A stretch of 12,883 bases of DNA from an uncultured Blautia sp. (GTDB lineage: Bacteria; Bacillota; Clostridia; Lachnospirales; Lachnospiraceae), in NCBI GenBank assembly GCA_900765525.1, contig CAAFRY010000326.1, positions 1-12,883 of the forward strand. Reading direction: 5' to 3'. The notes under the pieces were generated by a model. It was not told the origin of the DNA and made no database searches. It worked only from the letters and a program-made list of their open reading frames with translations. This document shows, one piece after another, positions 1 to 7,660 of the stretch (positions are counted from its first letter, which is position 1; each line of letters opens with the position of its first letter). The translations under genes were made by a program, and so were the position numbers.

Positions 1-27
1 AGCTAAAGCTGACCACGCTCGGCGCAG

Positions 28-85
28 CAAAAGTGTGCTTCTTGGAAGAAAATGGAATTGTGAGGGTGTGCGAAGCACACTTTTG
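28..85. repeat. Inverted repeat directly after pheT, possible terminator
   Basis: Arms of 14 nt (CAAAAGTGTGCTTC at 28-41 and its exact reverse complement at 72-85) flank a 30-nt centre. The right arm abuts the pheT stop codon. Read on the minus strand, an RNA would also have a tight local hairpin, GTGTGC-TTC-GCACAC (80 to 66), which competes for the same arm. The distal arm ends in TTTTG, so the long hairpin could act as a weak intrinsic terminator for pheST, but the U-run is short. More palindromic sequence (AGCT-AA-AGCT at 2-11; GCTG/CAGC flanking 8-28) continues to the window edge, so this could instead be the end of a dispersed repeat. The pairing is seen directly; the role is inferred. 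Confidence 0.6.
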
Positions 86-2503
86 TTACTTTCTCAGTTC
101 GATTCCCAGACCTTCTAATCCGTTGAGAATCTTTTTCATCGCTGCATTTACATCTCCGTCTTCCAGAGTTCTGTCCTTAGCCCGGAAAGTTACAGAGTAG
201 GCCATAGACTTATAGCCCTTCTGAATCTGGCTTCCTTCATATATATCAAAAAGCTGGTAGCTCTCCAGAATCTTTCCGCCTCTCTGGGCAATAATCTCTT
301 CAATCTGTCCGGCCAGAACAGACTTTGGCACCACCATACTAATGTCTCGGCTGACCGCCGGGAATTTTGCAATGCCCTCATATTTTCTGTCGAAAGTAGC
401 AAAATTAAGAATTTCCGGTATATCTAAAACAGCTACATAAGCCCTGTCTCCAATTCCATAGGAAGCGGCCACAGTGGGATGTACTTCTCCTAAGTAGCCA
501 ATGACACTCCCTTCATAGAGAATCTCAGCCTGGCGTCCGGGATGCAGGAAGGTTTTTCCGGCTTGCGGGTTATAGTTTTCTTTCTTATGCATGCCAATCT
601 TGTCCAGGAATTCTTCCACCACGCCCTTCATGGTATAGAAGTCTCCTGCCCCATACATACCCAGGGTAAACATCATTCTTTCTTCCGGAAGCTCTTTTAA
701 AGGCAGCTCTTTGGGAATATAAATATTTCCCAGTTCATAGAGACGCACATCCTTGTTTCTTCTCTTGTAATTAGTTCCCAGAGAAGTGAGCATACCGTTT
801 AAGGAAATGGTACGCATGATACTAAAATCTTCTCCCAGAGGATTAGAAATCACAATAGCCTTTCTTAAACTGTCGTCCTTTGGAAGCAGCAGCTTGTCGA
901 AAACCTTGGGACTTTCAAAGGAATAGCAGTAACCCTGAGAAAATCCGTTAAACTCCGCCATATCCCTGGCTGTCTGCTCAATCCGCAGCTTGAAAGGTAA
1001 TTTACCTGTAGTAGCCTCACCCTTTGGAAGGGTAGTAGGAATATTATCATAGCCAAAGAAACGTGCCACCTCTTCTGCTAAATCTGCAGTGCGGAAAATA
1101 TCATGACGGAAGGTAGGCGCCACAATCTCATTTGTCTTTTCATCATAGAAAAGTTCCACTCTGGACAGATATTCCAGCATCTGCTCCCTGGAAAGCTCTG
1201 TACCCAGAAGGTCGTTTATTTTTTCCGGGCTGAAAGGCACACGAACCGGCTCCTTAACCTTAGAATAAACGTCTACCATACCTCCCACTACTTCGCCGCA
1301 GCCAAACTCTTCAATCAACTGGCAGGCTCTGTCAATGGCTGCCTGGGCATTGTTAGGGTCCAGACCCTTCTCAAATTTGCCAGAAGCATCGGTACGCAGT
1401 CCCACCTTTTTACTGGAAAGACGAATATTTACTCCGTCAAAGCAGGCTGCCTCAAAAAGGACTGTGGATACGTTATCTGTAATCATGGAATTTTCTCCTC
1501 CCATGATTCCCGCCAGACCAACCGGCTTCTTACCATCACAAATCATCAGTACAGAATCGTCCAGAATTCTTTCCTGTCCGTCCAAGGTAATGAATGTTTC
1601 TCCTTTAGAAGCTCTGCGTACAACAATTTCCTGTCCCTCTATAGTATCCATATCATAGGCATGCATAGGCTGTCCGTATTCTTCCATCACATAGTTGGTA
1701 ATATCCACCAGATTGTTGATGGGACGGATTCCGTTGGCAGCCAGGCATCTCTGCATCCATTTGGGAGAGGGGCCAATCTTAACATTTTTCACCACTCTTG
1801 CACAATATCTGGGGCACAGTTCCTTGTCTTCCACCGTTACCTTTACATAATCATGGGCATCCTCATTGTTTCCTTTTACCTCTACTACAGGAGGGATAAA
1901 TTTCTTTCCGAAAGTAGCTGCCGCCTCTCTGGCAATTCCCAGAACACTGTAGCAGTCTACACGGTTGGAAGTAACTTCATATTCAAAAATAACATCGTCC
2001 AGGCCTAAAGCGTGGATTGCGCTTTCTCCTACCACTGCATCCTCAGGGAAAATATAAATACCATACTCCGGAGCCTCCGGATAAAACTCTCTTGTGGAGC
2101 CCAGCTCTTCAATGGAGCACATCATACCCTGAGATTCCACGCCTCTCAGCTTTCCGGCTTTAATCTTTACTCCTCCCGGTGTCTTCTTTCCATCATGGCC
2201 GCCTGCCACTCTCCCGCCGTCCAGGACAACGGGAACCTTATCTCCCTCTTTCACATTAGGGGCTCCTGTCACAATCTGAATGGTTTCCTGGCCAACATTC
2301 ACCTGGCAGATAATCAGCTTGTCTGCATCCGGGTGTCTCTCGATTTTCTCAATCTGTCCGATTACAATTTTCTCTAAATCTGCGTCCAATACTTCAAAGC
2401 CTTCTACCTTTGTTCCGGACAGAGTCATTGCATCGGTGTATTCCTGAGCCGTAACATCCAAGTCCGGCACATATTTTTTAATCCATGATAATGATGTATT
2501 CAT
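86..2503 (-). CDS. pheT: Phenylalanine--tRNA ligase beta subunit
   Basis: This is the beta chain of the cytoplasmic alpha2-beta2 phenylalanyl-tRNA synthetase. It binds tRNA-Phe and carries editing against mischarged tyrosine. At 805 residues it is the usual bacterial full length. Visible regions in order are an N-terminal segment, an EMAP/OB-fold tRNA-binding domain (about 40-155, with IVIGQIEKIERHPDADKL), the B3/4 editing domain (about 210-400, with GIRPINNLVDITNYVM at 258-273 and GGENSM at 335-340), a B5 domain (about 415-490), a catalytic-like core (about 500-695) and a C-terminal ferredoxin-fold anticodon-binding domain (about 708-804, from KYEGIAKFPAVSRDIS). The ATG at 2503 lies 10 nt after AGGAGG (2519-2514), which overlaps the pheS stop codon TAG. 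The two subunits are therefore cotranscribed and probably translationally coupled, under the T-box leader upstream. No frameshift or missing domain is seen. Confidence 0.98.
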   Translation of the reverse strand: MNTSLSWIKKYVPDLDVTAQEYTDAMTLSGTKVEGFEVLDADLEKIVIGQIEKIERHPDADKLIICQVNVGQETIQIVTGAPNVKEGDKVPVVLDGGRVAGGHDGKKTPGGVKIKAGKLRGVESQGMMCSIEELGSTREFYPEAPEYGIYIFPEDAVVGESAIHALGLDDVIFEYEVTSNRVDCYSVLGIAREAAATFGKKFIPPVVEVKGNNEDAHDYVKVTVEDKELCPRYCARVVKNVKIGPSPKWMQRCLAANGIRPINNLVDITNYVMEEYGQPMHAYDMDTIEGQEIVVRRASKGETFITLDGQERILDDSVLMICDGKKPVGLAGIMGGENSMITDNVSTVLFEAACFDGVNIRLSSKKVGLRTDASGKFEKGLDPNNAQAAIDRACQLIEEFGCGEVVGGMVDVYSKVKEPVRVPFSPEKINDLLGTELSREQMLEYLSRVELFYDEKTNEIVAPTFRHDIFRTADLAEEVARFFGYDNIPTTLPKGEATTGKLPFKLRIEQTARDMAEFNGFSQGYCYSFESPKVFDKLLLPKDDSLRKAIVISNPLGEDFSIMRTISLNGMLTSLGTNYKRRNKDVRLYELGNIYIPKELPLKELPEERMMFTLGMYGAGDFYTMKGVVEEFLDKIGMHKKENYNPQAGKTFLHPGRQAEILYEGSVIGYLGEVHPTVAASYGIGDRAYVAVLDIPEILNFATFDRKYEGIAKFPAVSRDISMVVPKSVLAGQIEEIIAQRGGKILESYQLFDIYEGSQIQKGYKSMAYSVTFRAKDRTLEDGDVNAAMKKILNGLEGLGIELRK

Positions 2504-2517
2504 TCTCTTTTCTCCTC

Positions 2518-3537
2518 CTAGAACTGACGTAAGAATCTGGTGTCGTTTTCATATAACAGACGCATATCGTCGATTTCATATTTCAGAAGAGCAATACGCT
2601 CCAGGCCCACGCCGAAAGCAAAGCCTGTGTACTCCTCCGGGTCAATACCGCACATCTCTAACACATGGGGATGTACCATACCGCAGCCTAAAATTTCAAT
2701 CCAGCCGGAGCCCTTGCAGAAACGGCAGCCCTTGCCTCCGCACTTAAAGCAGGACACGTCTACCTCAGCGCTGGGCTCTGTAAATGGGAAATGGTGAGGA
2801 CGGAATTTTGTCTTTGTCTCAGGGCCGAACAGCTCCTTGGCAAACTCCTCCAGTGTACCCTTTAAATCCGCAAAAGTAATGTGTTTATCAATAACCAGTC
2901 CTTCTATCTGATGGAAGGAAGGAGAATGGGTGGCATCCACTTCGTCTGAACGGAACACACGGCCCGGGGCAATCATACGGATAGGCAGTTTTCCCTGCTC
3001 CATAACACGGGCCTGAACCGGTGATGTCTGGGTACGCAGCACAATGTCCTTGGTAACATAGAAGGTATCCTGTTCGTCCTTAGCCGGATGGCCTTCCGGA
3101 ATATTCAGTTTTTCAAAATTATAAAGGTCATACTCTACTTCCGGTCCTTCCACTACCTCGTAGCCCATACCGATAAAGATTCTCTCCACTTCTTCCAGAG
3201 CAATGGTATTAGGATGTCTGTGACCGATTTCCATTTTCTTTGCAGGAAGGGTTACGTCAATAACCTCTTCTTTCAGTCTCTGCTCCAGAGCCTGTGCCTC
3301 CAGCTTCTTTCTGGTTTCCTCCAGAAGGTTCTCAATCCGGGTTCTTGCCTCATTAACCCACTGTCCTACTTTCGGACGGTCTTCCGGGGCTACATCTTTC
3401 ATGCCCTTCAAAACCGCTGTCAGCTCTCCTTTTTTTCCTAAAAACGCCACACGGACTTCATTTAATTTATCCAGGGCATCTGATTGTTCAATCCGCTTTG
3501 CAGCTTCCTCCTGAATTTGCTGTAATCTTTCTTTCAT
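2518..3537 (-). CDS. pheS: Phenylalanine--tRNA ligase alpha subunit
   Basis: This is the catalytic class II subunit that activates phenylalanine and transfers it to tRNA-Phe. From the chosen start it has 339 residues, normal for the family. An N-terminal coiled-coil tRNA-binding arm covers about 1-85. The core carries the motif 2 region [18 protein letters not shown] (193-210), the substrate-pocket segment [12 protein letters not shown] (250-261) and motif 3, [12 protein letters not shown] (305-316). A four-cysteine cluster, [12 protein letters not shown] (C263, C266, C271, C274), resembles the one known in Bacillus-type PheS and may hold zinc. I chose the ATG at 3537 because AGGAG sits 6 nt upstream. 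An in-frame ATG at 3567 would add ten residues with no good ribosome binding site and would extend into the structured leader. pheT begins 14 nt after its stop. Confidence 0.97.
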   Translation of the reverse strand: MKERLQQIQEEAAKRIEQSDALDKLNEVRVAFLGKKGELTAVLKGMKDVAPEDRPKVGQWVNEARTRIENLLEETRKKLEAQALEQRLKEEVIDVTLPAKKMEIGHRHPNTIALEEVERIFIGMGYEVVEGPEVEYDLYNFEKLNIPEGHPAKDEQDTFYVTKDIVLRTQTSPVQARVMEQGKLPIRMIAPGRVFRSDEVDATHSPSFHQIEGLVIDKHITFADLKGTLEEFAKELFGPETKTKFRPHHFPFTEPSAEVDVSCFKCGGKGCRFCKGSGWIEILGCGMVHPHVLEMCGIDPEEYTGFAFGVGLERIALLKYEIDDMRLLYENDTRFLRQF

Positions 3538-3543
3538 GACATT

Positions 3544-3548
3544 CTCCT
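3544..3548 (-). promoter_or_regulatory. pheS ribosome binding site
   Basis: AGGAG within an A-rich run lies 6 nt before the ATG at 3537. It decides between that start and the longer in-frame ATG at 3567. Confidence 0.85.
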
Positions 3549-3565
3549 TTTTTTGAATTCTACCC

Positions 3566-3660
3566 AAAAGTCAAGGGGGAACCGCCCGGCCGCCTGGGTT
3601 GGGTCGCTTTAGCGACATAACTCCTTTCCAACCCAGTGCGTTCCTGCCCGGAGGGCTTTT
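3566..3660 (-). other. Folded GC-rich segment of the pheST 5' leader
   Basis: This non-coding stretch lies between the T-box terminator and pheS. It contains a 9-bp stem (CTGGGTTGG at 3594-3602 with CCAACCCAG at 3628-3636) that encloses GTCGC-TTTA-GCGAC (3603-3616). Outer pairings are possible between AAAAG (3566-3570) and CTTTT (3656-3660), and between GGAAC (3578-3582) and GTTCC (3640-3644), so the whole segment can fold into one long imperfect hairpin. It is more GC-rich than the flanking leader. It is not part of the standard T-box architecture, and its function is unknown. A small dispersed palindromic repeat is one plausible origin. Confidence 0.6.
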
Positions 3661-3696
3661 GTTCTATAGGAAATTCAGAAGAATTTCCTATAGAAC
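3661..3696. repeat. Perfect 36-nt palindromic hairpin in the pheST leader
   Basis: The arms GTTCTATAGGAAATTC (3661-3676) and GAATTTCCTATAGAAC (3681-3696) are exact reverse complements separated by AGAA. The hairpin starts directly where the U-run of the T-box terminator ends and adjoins the GC-rich folded segment on the pheS side. In RNA it would form a 16-bp stem with a 4-nt loop. It lacks a following U-run on the minus strand, so it is unlikely to terminate pheST transcription. It may be a REP- or MITE-like insertion, an mRNA-stabilising structure, or both. Confidence 0.85.
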
Positions 3697-3728
3697 AAAA
3701 AAAGACCCCGCCCCTAAGGGACGAAGTC
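3697..3728 (-). terminator. T-box attenuator terminator of pheST
   Basis: On the minus strand, GACTTCGTCC (3728-3719) pairs over 10 bp, including G-U pairs, with GGGCGGGGTC (3713-3704) around a CTTAG loop. Seven U residues follow (3703-3697). Its 5' arm overlaps CCCTT (3720-3716), which in the alternative antiterminator pairs with AAGGG of the T-box. The two folds are mutually exclusive, as expected for this riboswitch class. Confidence 0.93.
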
Positions 3729-3952
3729 ATGATTCCGTGGTACCACCCTTGTTCCTGTCTCTTTTCAAGACAGGCACTTTGCTTCTGTTTAACGCACAGT
3801 CTACGGCATTTCCTACTCATCTTTCAAAAATGCAGCTCCAGTGTGAATCTCAATGCCTATCTGAACTGAGGAAGGCTTTCAGCCGGCGGCCCTCCATCTC
3901 TGACAGAAAATAAGCATCTACTTGCACTTTCTCAGCCTTTTCTTTATGTCTG
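3697..3952 (-). promoter_or_regulatory. Phenylalanine-specific T-box riboswitch leader
   Basis: This leader senses uncharged tRNA-Phe and lets transcription continue into pheST when the charged pool is low. The canonical T-box AAGGGTGGTACCACGG is at 3750-3735. The base of stem I pairs AAAGTGCA (3930-3923) with TGCATTTT (3834-3827), followed on the 5' side by the AGTA box (3922-3919). The likely specifier is TTC (3847-3845), a Phe codon, in the strand before CTGGAGC, which agrees with the downstream genes. Stem III is CCTGTCTT-GAAAA-GAGACAGG (3774-3754). The terminator and the competing antiterminator complete the element. The 5' end is estimated from the promoter. Class and target are very secure; the exact specifier register is inferred. 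Confidence 0.96.
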
Positions 3953-3958
3953 CTACCT

Positions 3959-3987
3959 ATTGTAGCCATTTTGCCTCATTCTGTCAA
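3959..3987 (-). promoter_or_regulatory. Sigma-A-type promoter of the pheST T-box leader
   Basis: A perfect -35 TTGACA (3987-3982) and TACAAT -10 (3964-3959) are separated by 17 bp, which predicts transcription starting near 3952. The -35 box contains the TGA stop codon of the upstream yihY-family gene (3986-3984), so the two transcription units are packed with no spare sequence. Confidence 0.92.
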
Positions 3988-4949
3988 GAATTTCTTTTCT
4001 CCATTGAATTTTCCCCTCTTTGGCTCTCTTCCTCCTGTCCTTCCTCTTCTTCCTCATCCTCCTCATCTTCCTTCCGGGTAAGCAGCTCATATTCCTTGCG
4101 AAGAGTTTCCGCCGCAATTTTATGAACCCAGCGGAATTTTTCCTCGAAATAATGATTGACCTGGGCCCCTATCATGACAAACATCATACAAAAATACATC
4201 CACAGCAAAATCAGGATAACCGTGGTCATGCTGCCGTACATGTTGGAGGCGCCGTTGAACACATCAATATAAAGAGAAAAGCAAAAGGAAAAGGCAGACC
4301 AGCACACCGCTGACAAAATGGCTCCCGGCAGCTGACTCCTTAACGTAGCCTTTCTGTTTGGAATAAATTTATACATAATCAAGAAAACCAGAGACAGCAG
4401 ACTCAGGGTAATCACTACCCTCATACTGATAATCACAGTCACCAGAGTATCCAGAAAAGGCAGCCGCTTACTCAGCTCCCGCTGAAGGCTGTTTCCGAAA
4501 ACCTGTAAAATCAAGGTAAGAATAATAGAAATTACAAAAACCAGAGTGTACAGCACTGAGCGCAGCCTTGTCATAAGATAATTACGAGTCTCTTTCACCT
4601 GGTAAATAGAATTAAAACCATTGGTCAGCGCCTGTATTCCCTTTCCCGCAGACCAGAGGGCAATCACGGCGGAAATAGGCACTACGCTGAGAGACTTGGC
4701 GTATACCTCTCCTACCACACTGAGAATAAACCCCTGAAAATTAGCCGGACAGATACGGGTTACCGCATTCAATACCTCATCTTTTGTGAGAGGCGTGTAT
4801 CTGACAGAAGTCATCAAAAGCAGCATAAAAGGAATAAAGGACAGTATGATAAAATAGGCAGCCTGGGCTGCGTATGCAGTCACATGCTTGCTGCCCATAT
4901 TCTCCATAAAATCCTGAAAGAACTTTATCAGCTTTTTGATTCTTTCCAT
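3984..4949 (-). CDS. YihY/BrkB-family inner-membrane protein
   Basis: This is an integral membrane protein of the YihY/UPF0761 (BrkB) family. The biochemical role of these proteins is not settled; some members were once misannotated as ribonuclease BN. The 321 residues contain about six hydrophobic segments (roughly 29-48, 88-105, 133-152, 170-192, 208-228 and 240-265). The N-terminal AYAAQAAYFIILSFIPF (25-41) is typical of the family, as is the ALWSAGKGIQALTNGFNSIY region (97-116). The cytosolic C-terminal tail is strikingly acidic (about 293-310, nearly all Glu/Asp), then ends in a basic stretch. The ATG at 4949 has AGAGGG (4963-4958) 8 nt upstream. It follows the SpoIID-like gene by 31 nt and is probably cotranscribed with it. 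No terminator of its own is seen before the pheST T-box. Confidence 0.93.
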   Translation of the reverse strand: MERIKKLIKFFQDFMENMGSKHVTAYAAQAAYFIILSFIPFMLLLMTSVRYTPLTKDEVLNAVTRICPANFQGFILSVVGEVYAKSLSVVPISAVIALWSAGKGIQALTNGFNSIYQVKETRNYLMTRLRSVLYTLVFVISIILTLILQVFGNSLQRELSKRLPFLDTLVTVIISMRVVITLSLLSLVFLIMYKFIPNRKATLRSQLPGAILSAVCWSAFSFCFSLYIDVFNGASNMYGSMTTVILILLWMYFCMMFVMIGAQVNHYFEEKFRWVHKIAAETLRKEYELLTRKEDEEDEEEEEGQEEESQRGENSMEKRNS

Positions 4950-4980
4950 CGCATCATCCCTCTGTTTCTTTTATCCCCGG

Positions 4981-6489
4981 CTACTTTTCAACGGCAATAT
5001 CCTTAATATTCCCAATTTCCACGTCCTTATAAAAATAGGTGAGGATTTCCTCATAATTTTTACCTGCTTCAGCCATTCCCCTGGCTCCGTTCTGACTCAT
5101 TCCCACGCCATGCCCATAGCCGCCGCCTTTTATCACATAAGCCGCCAGCTGTCCCTGGTCATCCCGTGTTTCTTCCAGACTGAAATAAGCGCTGGGAAGA
5201 AGAGAACTTCCCTTGACCTGGGAGCCGTCCTGCCGTGTTATGGAAAGTCCCTTAGGAGCCAAAACACTGCGGATGTCATATTCACTGTGAATTTCCTTTT
5301 CTCCCTGGTCCGTATAAAGAGCCAGGTTCAGCACTGCTTCCCCCTCTCCCTTCTCCCGGATTTCCGCTCCGGATATAGAATGGATTTCTCCATACAAAGA
5401 CTGGACGTTTTCCAGAAGCCGGGCCATGGGAAGAGTTACCTGCCACTGATACCAGGGTTCCCCGGAATCATAAGTGCAGTCTACGCTTTTCAAGTACGAA
5501 GCCGGCGCCGCTGCCTCCCATACTTCGTCTGTGCTGGTTTTGCCATGGGAAGTAGAGAAATAATAAGCATTGATAGGGGTCCCGTTGTTCAATAAAATCT
5601 GTCCCCTTGTCTCTTCCACTGCCTGAGAGGCCGCCTGGTCTTCTCCACTGTTTTGATATACCTGAAAAGAAACACTGTCATCCACCTGAGCGCCCAAATC
5701 CTCCAGACTGCTGCCCTCCATCTGGACACAGGCATAGGTTCTGGCACAGACAGCCTGGGCCTTCAGGGCCTCGCTGGGATAGGAAGCAGGCATTTCACTG
5801 GGAACAACTCCCCGGAGATAATCTTCCAAAGGCAAGGTATTCACCATCCGTAGCCCTTTATCATCCTTATAAATAGTCAGGCTTCCCAAATAAGCCGGAT
5901 TACCCTGTCCACGGCTTATAGACGTTACCTGTATCCGTCCCTCCTGCTGCTTGGGTGTTAAGGTAATGCTTCCTCCTGCCAGCTCCGGGCTGTCCGGACT
6001 TAAATTCAAGGTTTCCTGGTCCTGAAAGACCTGCTCTGTTCCCTCTACCTGACAACTGCCCTGAAAACATAGGGAAACCTGCTGATGATAGTAGCTTTCA
6101 TAACCGCTGCTCATCAGCAGAACCCTTATATTGGTTTCCTGGGATGCCGCAGGCAGAGATGCCTCTCCTCTTTCCTCAATGGTTTGCTCCTCAGTCTGAG
6201 GAACGGAAGATTTTTCCTCTCCACTGCTCTGAGAAGCAAAAGTACGGGTATCTGCTGTTCCTGCAGAGCTGTCCTCTATTGCTGCTTTCTCTGAAAAATC
6301 ATGGGCCTCCCGAAATGGAATTCCGGCGCTGGCCCATTCATTTTCCTTCAGCGCATACTCTCTGAGAATTTCTGCTTCAGCGCTGCCTTTCTTTTCTCCC
6401 GCCTTTCCTGCGCACCAGACAATCAAAATTCCGGCAAGAGCCGCAAGTATGATTAGAACTTTCCACTTAATTCTGTCTTTCCAATCCAT
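4981..6489 (-). CDS. SpoIID/LytB-domain protein, membrane-anchored, long form
   Basis: This is a probable peptidoglycan-acting protein of the SpoIID/LytB family. SpoIID is a lytic transglycosylase that removes glycan strands during forespore engulfment. A single membrane anchor (about 9-27) follows a basic start. A low-complexity Glu/Ser/Ala-rich spacer runs to about 118, and the SpoIID domain fills about 119-492. The family signature YLRGVVPSEMPASYPSEALKAQA begins at 224, with E232 the likely catalytic glutamate, followed by ARTYA (249-253). The C-terminal hallmark GYGHGVGMSQNGARGMA is at 457-473. At 502 residues it is well above classic SpoIID length (about 340), mainly because of the spacer. 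The ATG at 6489 has GGAAG almost touching it, a weak site, and no better in-frame ATG lies upstream. It may belong to a galM-spoIID-yihY unit. Whether it works in sporulation or vegetative wall turnover cannot be told. Confidence 0.93.
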   Translation of the reverse strand: MDWKDRIKWKVLIILAALAGILIVWCAGKAGEKKGSAEAEILREYALKENEWASAGIPFREAHDFSEKAAIEDSSAGTADTRTFASQSSGEEKSSVPQTEEQTIEERGEASLPAASQETNIRVLLMSSGYESYYHQQVSLCFQGSCQVEGTEQVFQDQETLNLSPDSPELAGGSITLTPKQQEGRIQVTSISRGQGNPAYLGSLTIYKDDKGLRMVNTLPLEDYLRGVVPSEMPASYPSEALKAQAVCARTYACVQMEGSSLEDLGAQVDDSVSFQVYQNSGEDQAASQAVEETRGQILLNNGTPINAYYFSTSHGKTSTDEVWEAAAPASYLKSVDCTYDSGEPWYQWQVTLPMARLLENVQSLYGEIHSISGAEIREKGEGEAVLNLALYTDQGEKEIHSEYDIRSVLAPKGLSITRQDGSQVKGSSLLPSAYFSLEETRDDQGQLAAYVIKGGGYGHGVGMSQNGARGMAEAGKNYEEILTYFYKDVEIGNIKDIAVEK

Positions 6490-6570
6490 ACTTCCAGTAT
6501 ATGTACTTTTAACAATGAAAAGAACTCCTCCATAGAGTTGGCAAAATCTACTATTTTCGCCAGTTCTATC

Positions 6571-7632
6571 CTAAATCAGAGAAAAACGGTAAATCGTTTC
6601 TGTATCATAAGGCTCTCCGGCCTTCAGCACCGGGCTCTGGAAATTCTTCTGGTTGCAGGAATCCGGATAGTATTGGGTTTCCATGCAAAAACCGCTTCGT
6701 TTTTCGTACACACATCCGGCTTTTCCCTTTTCATGTTCAATGAAATTTCCGATATAAAACTGCATCCCCGGCAAATCTGTATAGACCTCCATCACAATTC
6801 CTGAAGCTTCCGACACCACCTTGGCCGCCTGTCTCATTGGCCCTTTTTCTCTGGTCAAAGCATAATTATGGTCATAGCCGCCCCCAAACTGAAGCTGCCA
6901 AAAATCTGCTTCCAAATCTTGTCCGATTTTCTTGGGAGAGGTGAAATCCATAGGCGTTCCCGCTACCGGTGCAATCTCTCCGGTAGGAATGGCTTCACTA
7001 TCAGAAACCGGTGTATACTCAGGGGCAAAAATCTGTACCACATGGTCCAGAAGAGCCTCCCGTCCGGCTTCATGTCCCGCCAAATTAAAATAGGAATGAT
7101 TCGTCATATTTGCTATGGTATCTTTATCACAGCTTCCCTGATAGTGAAGTTTAATCTCATTGTCTCCCGTCAGTTCATAAGTCACATGGCAGGTGAAATT
7201 TCCCGGAAATCCCTGGTCCCCGTCAGGACTGAAAAGTCCCAATGTGATGCTGTTCTTTTCTTCGTCCAAATCTTCCACCTTCCACATCCTGGTACGGTAC
7301 CAATCCGGACCACTGTGAAGATTATTCTTGTTATCATTTACCGCCAGCTTGTACTCTTTGCCATTTAAAGTAAATTTAGCCTCCCCGATACGGTTTCCGT
7401 TTCTTCCGATTACTGCTCCGAAATGACAGGAATTGTCATAATACCCTTCTGCACTGTCATATCCCAAAGCCACATCCTTTACCACACCGTCTTTGTCTGG
7501 TACCAGAATATTTACCAGGGTAGCGCCAAAGTCACTGACTCCGATACTCATTCCATTCTGATTGCTCAGCTCATACAAAAAAACCTGCTGCCCATCCGGG
7601 CTGTTTCCAAATTCCTGTTTCTTAATGCCCAT
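6571..7632 (-). CDS. galM: Aldose 1-epimerase (galactose mutarotase)
   Basis: This cytoplasmic enzyme interconverts alpha and beta anomers of hexoses, feeding galactose into the Leloir pathway. The chosen form has 353 residues, the usual GalM length. Family landmarks are GAVIGRNGNRIG (72-83), NNLHSG (103-108, H106), TNHSYFNL (177-184, H179, matching the catalytic acid histidine), YDHNYAL (253-259, D254), TDLPGMQFYIGN (275-286) and FCMETQYYPD (315-324, with E318 matching the catalytic base). The start at 7632 is preferred because GGAGGA lies 8 nt before it. The longer ATG at 7680 would place 16 extra residues inside the preceding terminator. No galK, galT or galE gene is nearby. The gene follows the 6S-like RNA terminator directly, and 81 nt separate its stop from the SpoIID-like start. 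Confidence 0.96.
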   Translation of the reverse strand: MGIKKQEFGNSPDGQQVFLYELSNQNGMSIGVSDFGATLVNILVPDKDGVVKDVALGYDSAEGYYDNSCHFGAVIGRNGNRIGEAKFTLNGKEYKLAVNDNKNNLHSGPDWYRTRMWKVEDLDEEKNSITLGLFSPDGDQGFPGNFTCHVTYELTGDNEIKLHYQGSCDKDTIANMTNHSYFNLAGHEAGREALLDHVVQIFAPEYTPVSDSEAIPTGEIAPVAGTPMDFTSPKKIGQDLEADFWQLQFGGGYDHNYALTREKGPMRQAAKVVSEASGIVMEVYTDLPGMQFYIGNFIEHEKGKAGCVYEKRSGFCMETQYYPDSCNQKNFQSPVLKAGEPYDTETIYRFSLI

Positions 7633-7640
7633 GCTTCTTC

Positions 7641-7646
7641 TCCTCC
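7641..7646 (-). promoter_or_regulatory. galM ribosome binding site
   Basis: GGAGGA sits 8 nt before the ATG at 7632 and decides that start over the upstream in-frame ATG at 7680. Confidence 0.85.
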
Positions 7647-7660
7647 AGAAAATTCCTATG

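Noticed and set aside
1103..2008. Plus-strand open frame of about 300 codons opposite pheT
   Set aside because: It lies wholly antisense to a clearly functional pheT with all domains intact. The protein is low-quality (many Cys/His/Phe, no recognisable domain) and there is no ribosome binding site or promoter.
3571..3618. Possible 15-codon leader peptide on the minus strand, with AAAGGAG just before its ATG
   Set aside because: The gap between GGAG and ATG is only 2 nt, the sequence is explained by hairpin pairing, and the peptide has no run of Phe codons as a leader-peptide attenuator would.
3560..3820. Minus-strand open frame of 86 codons over the T-box leader
   Set aside because: It overlaps the T-box, terminator and palindromes, whose RNA structure explains the sequence; the translation has no family resemblance.
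6490..6570. Possible terminator or promoter between galM and the SpoIID-like gene
   Set aside because: A bulged stem GGC(G)AAAAT/ATTTTGCC is present but has no U-run. The CATATACT sequence resembling a sigma-E -10 box lies too close to the start codon to serve as its promoter.
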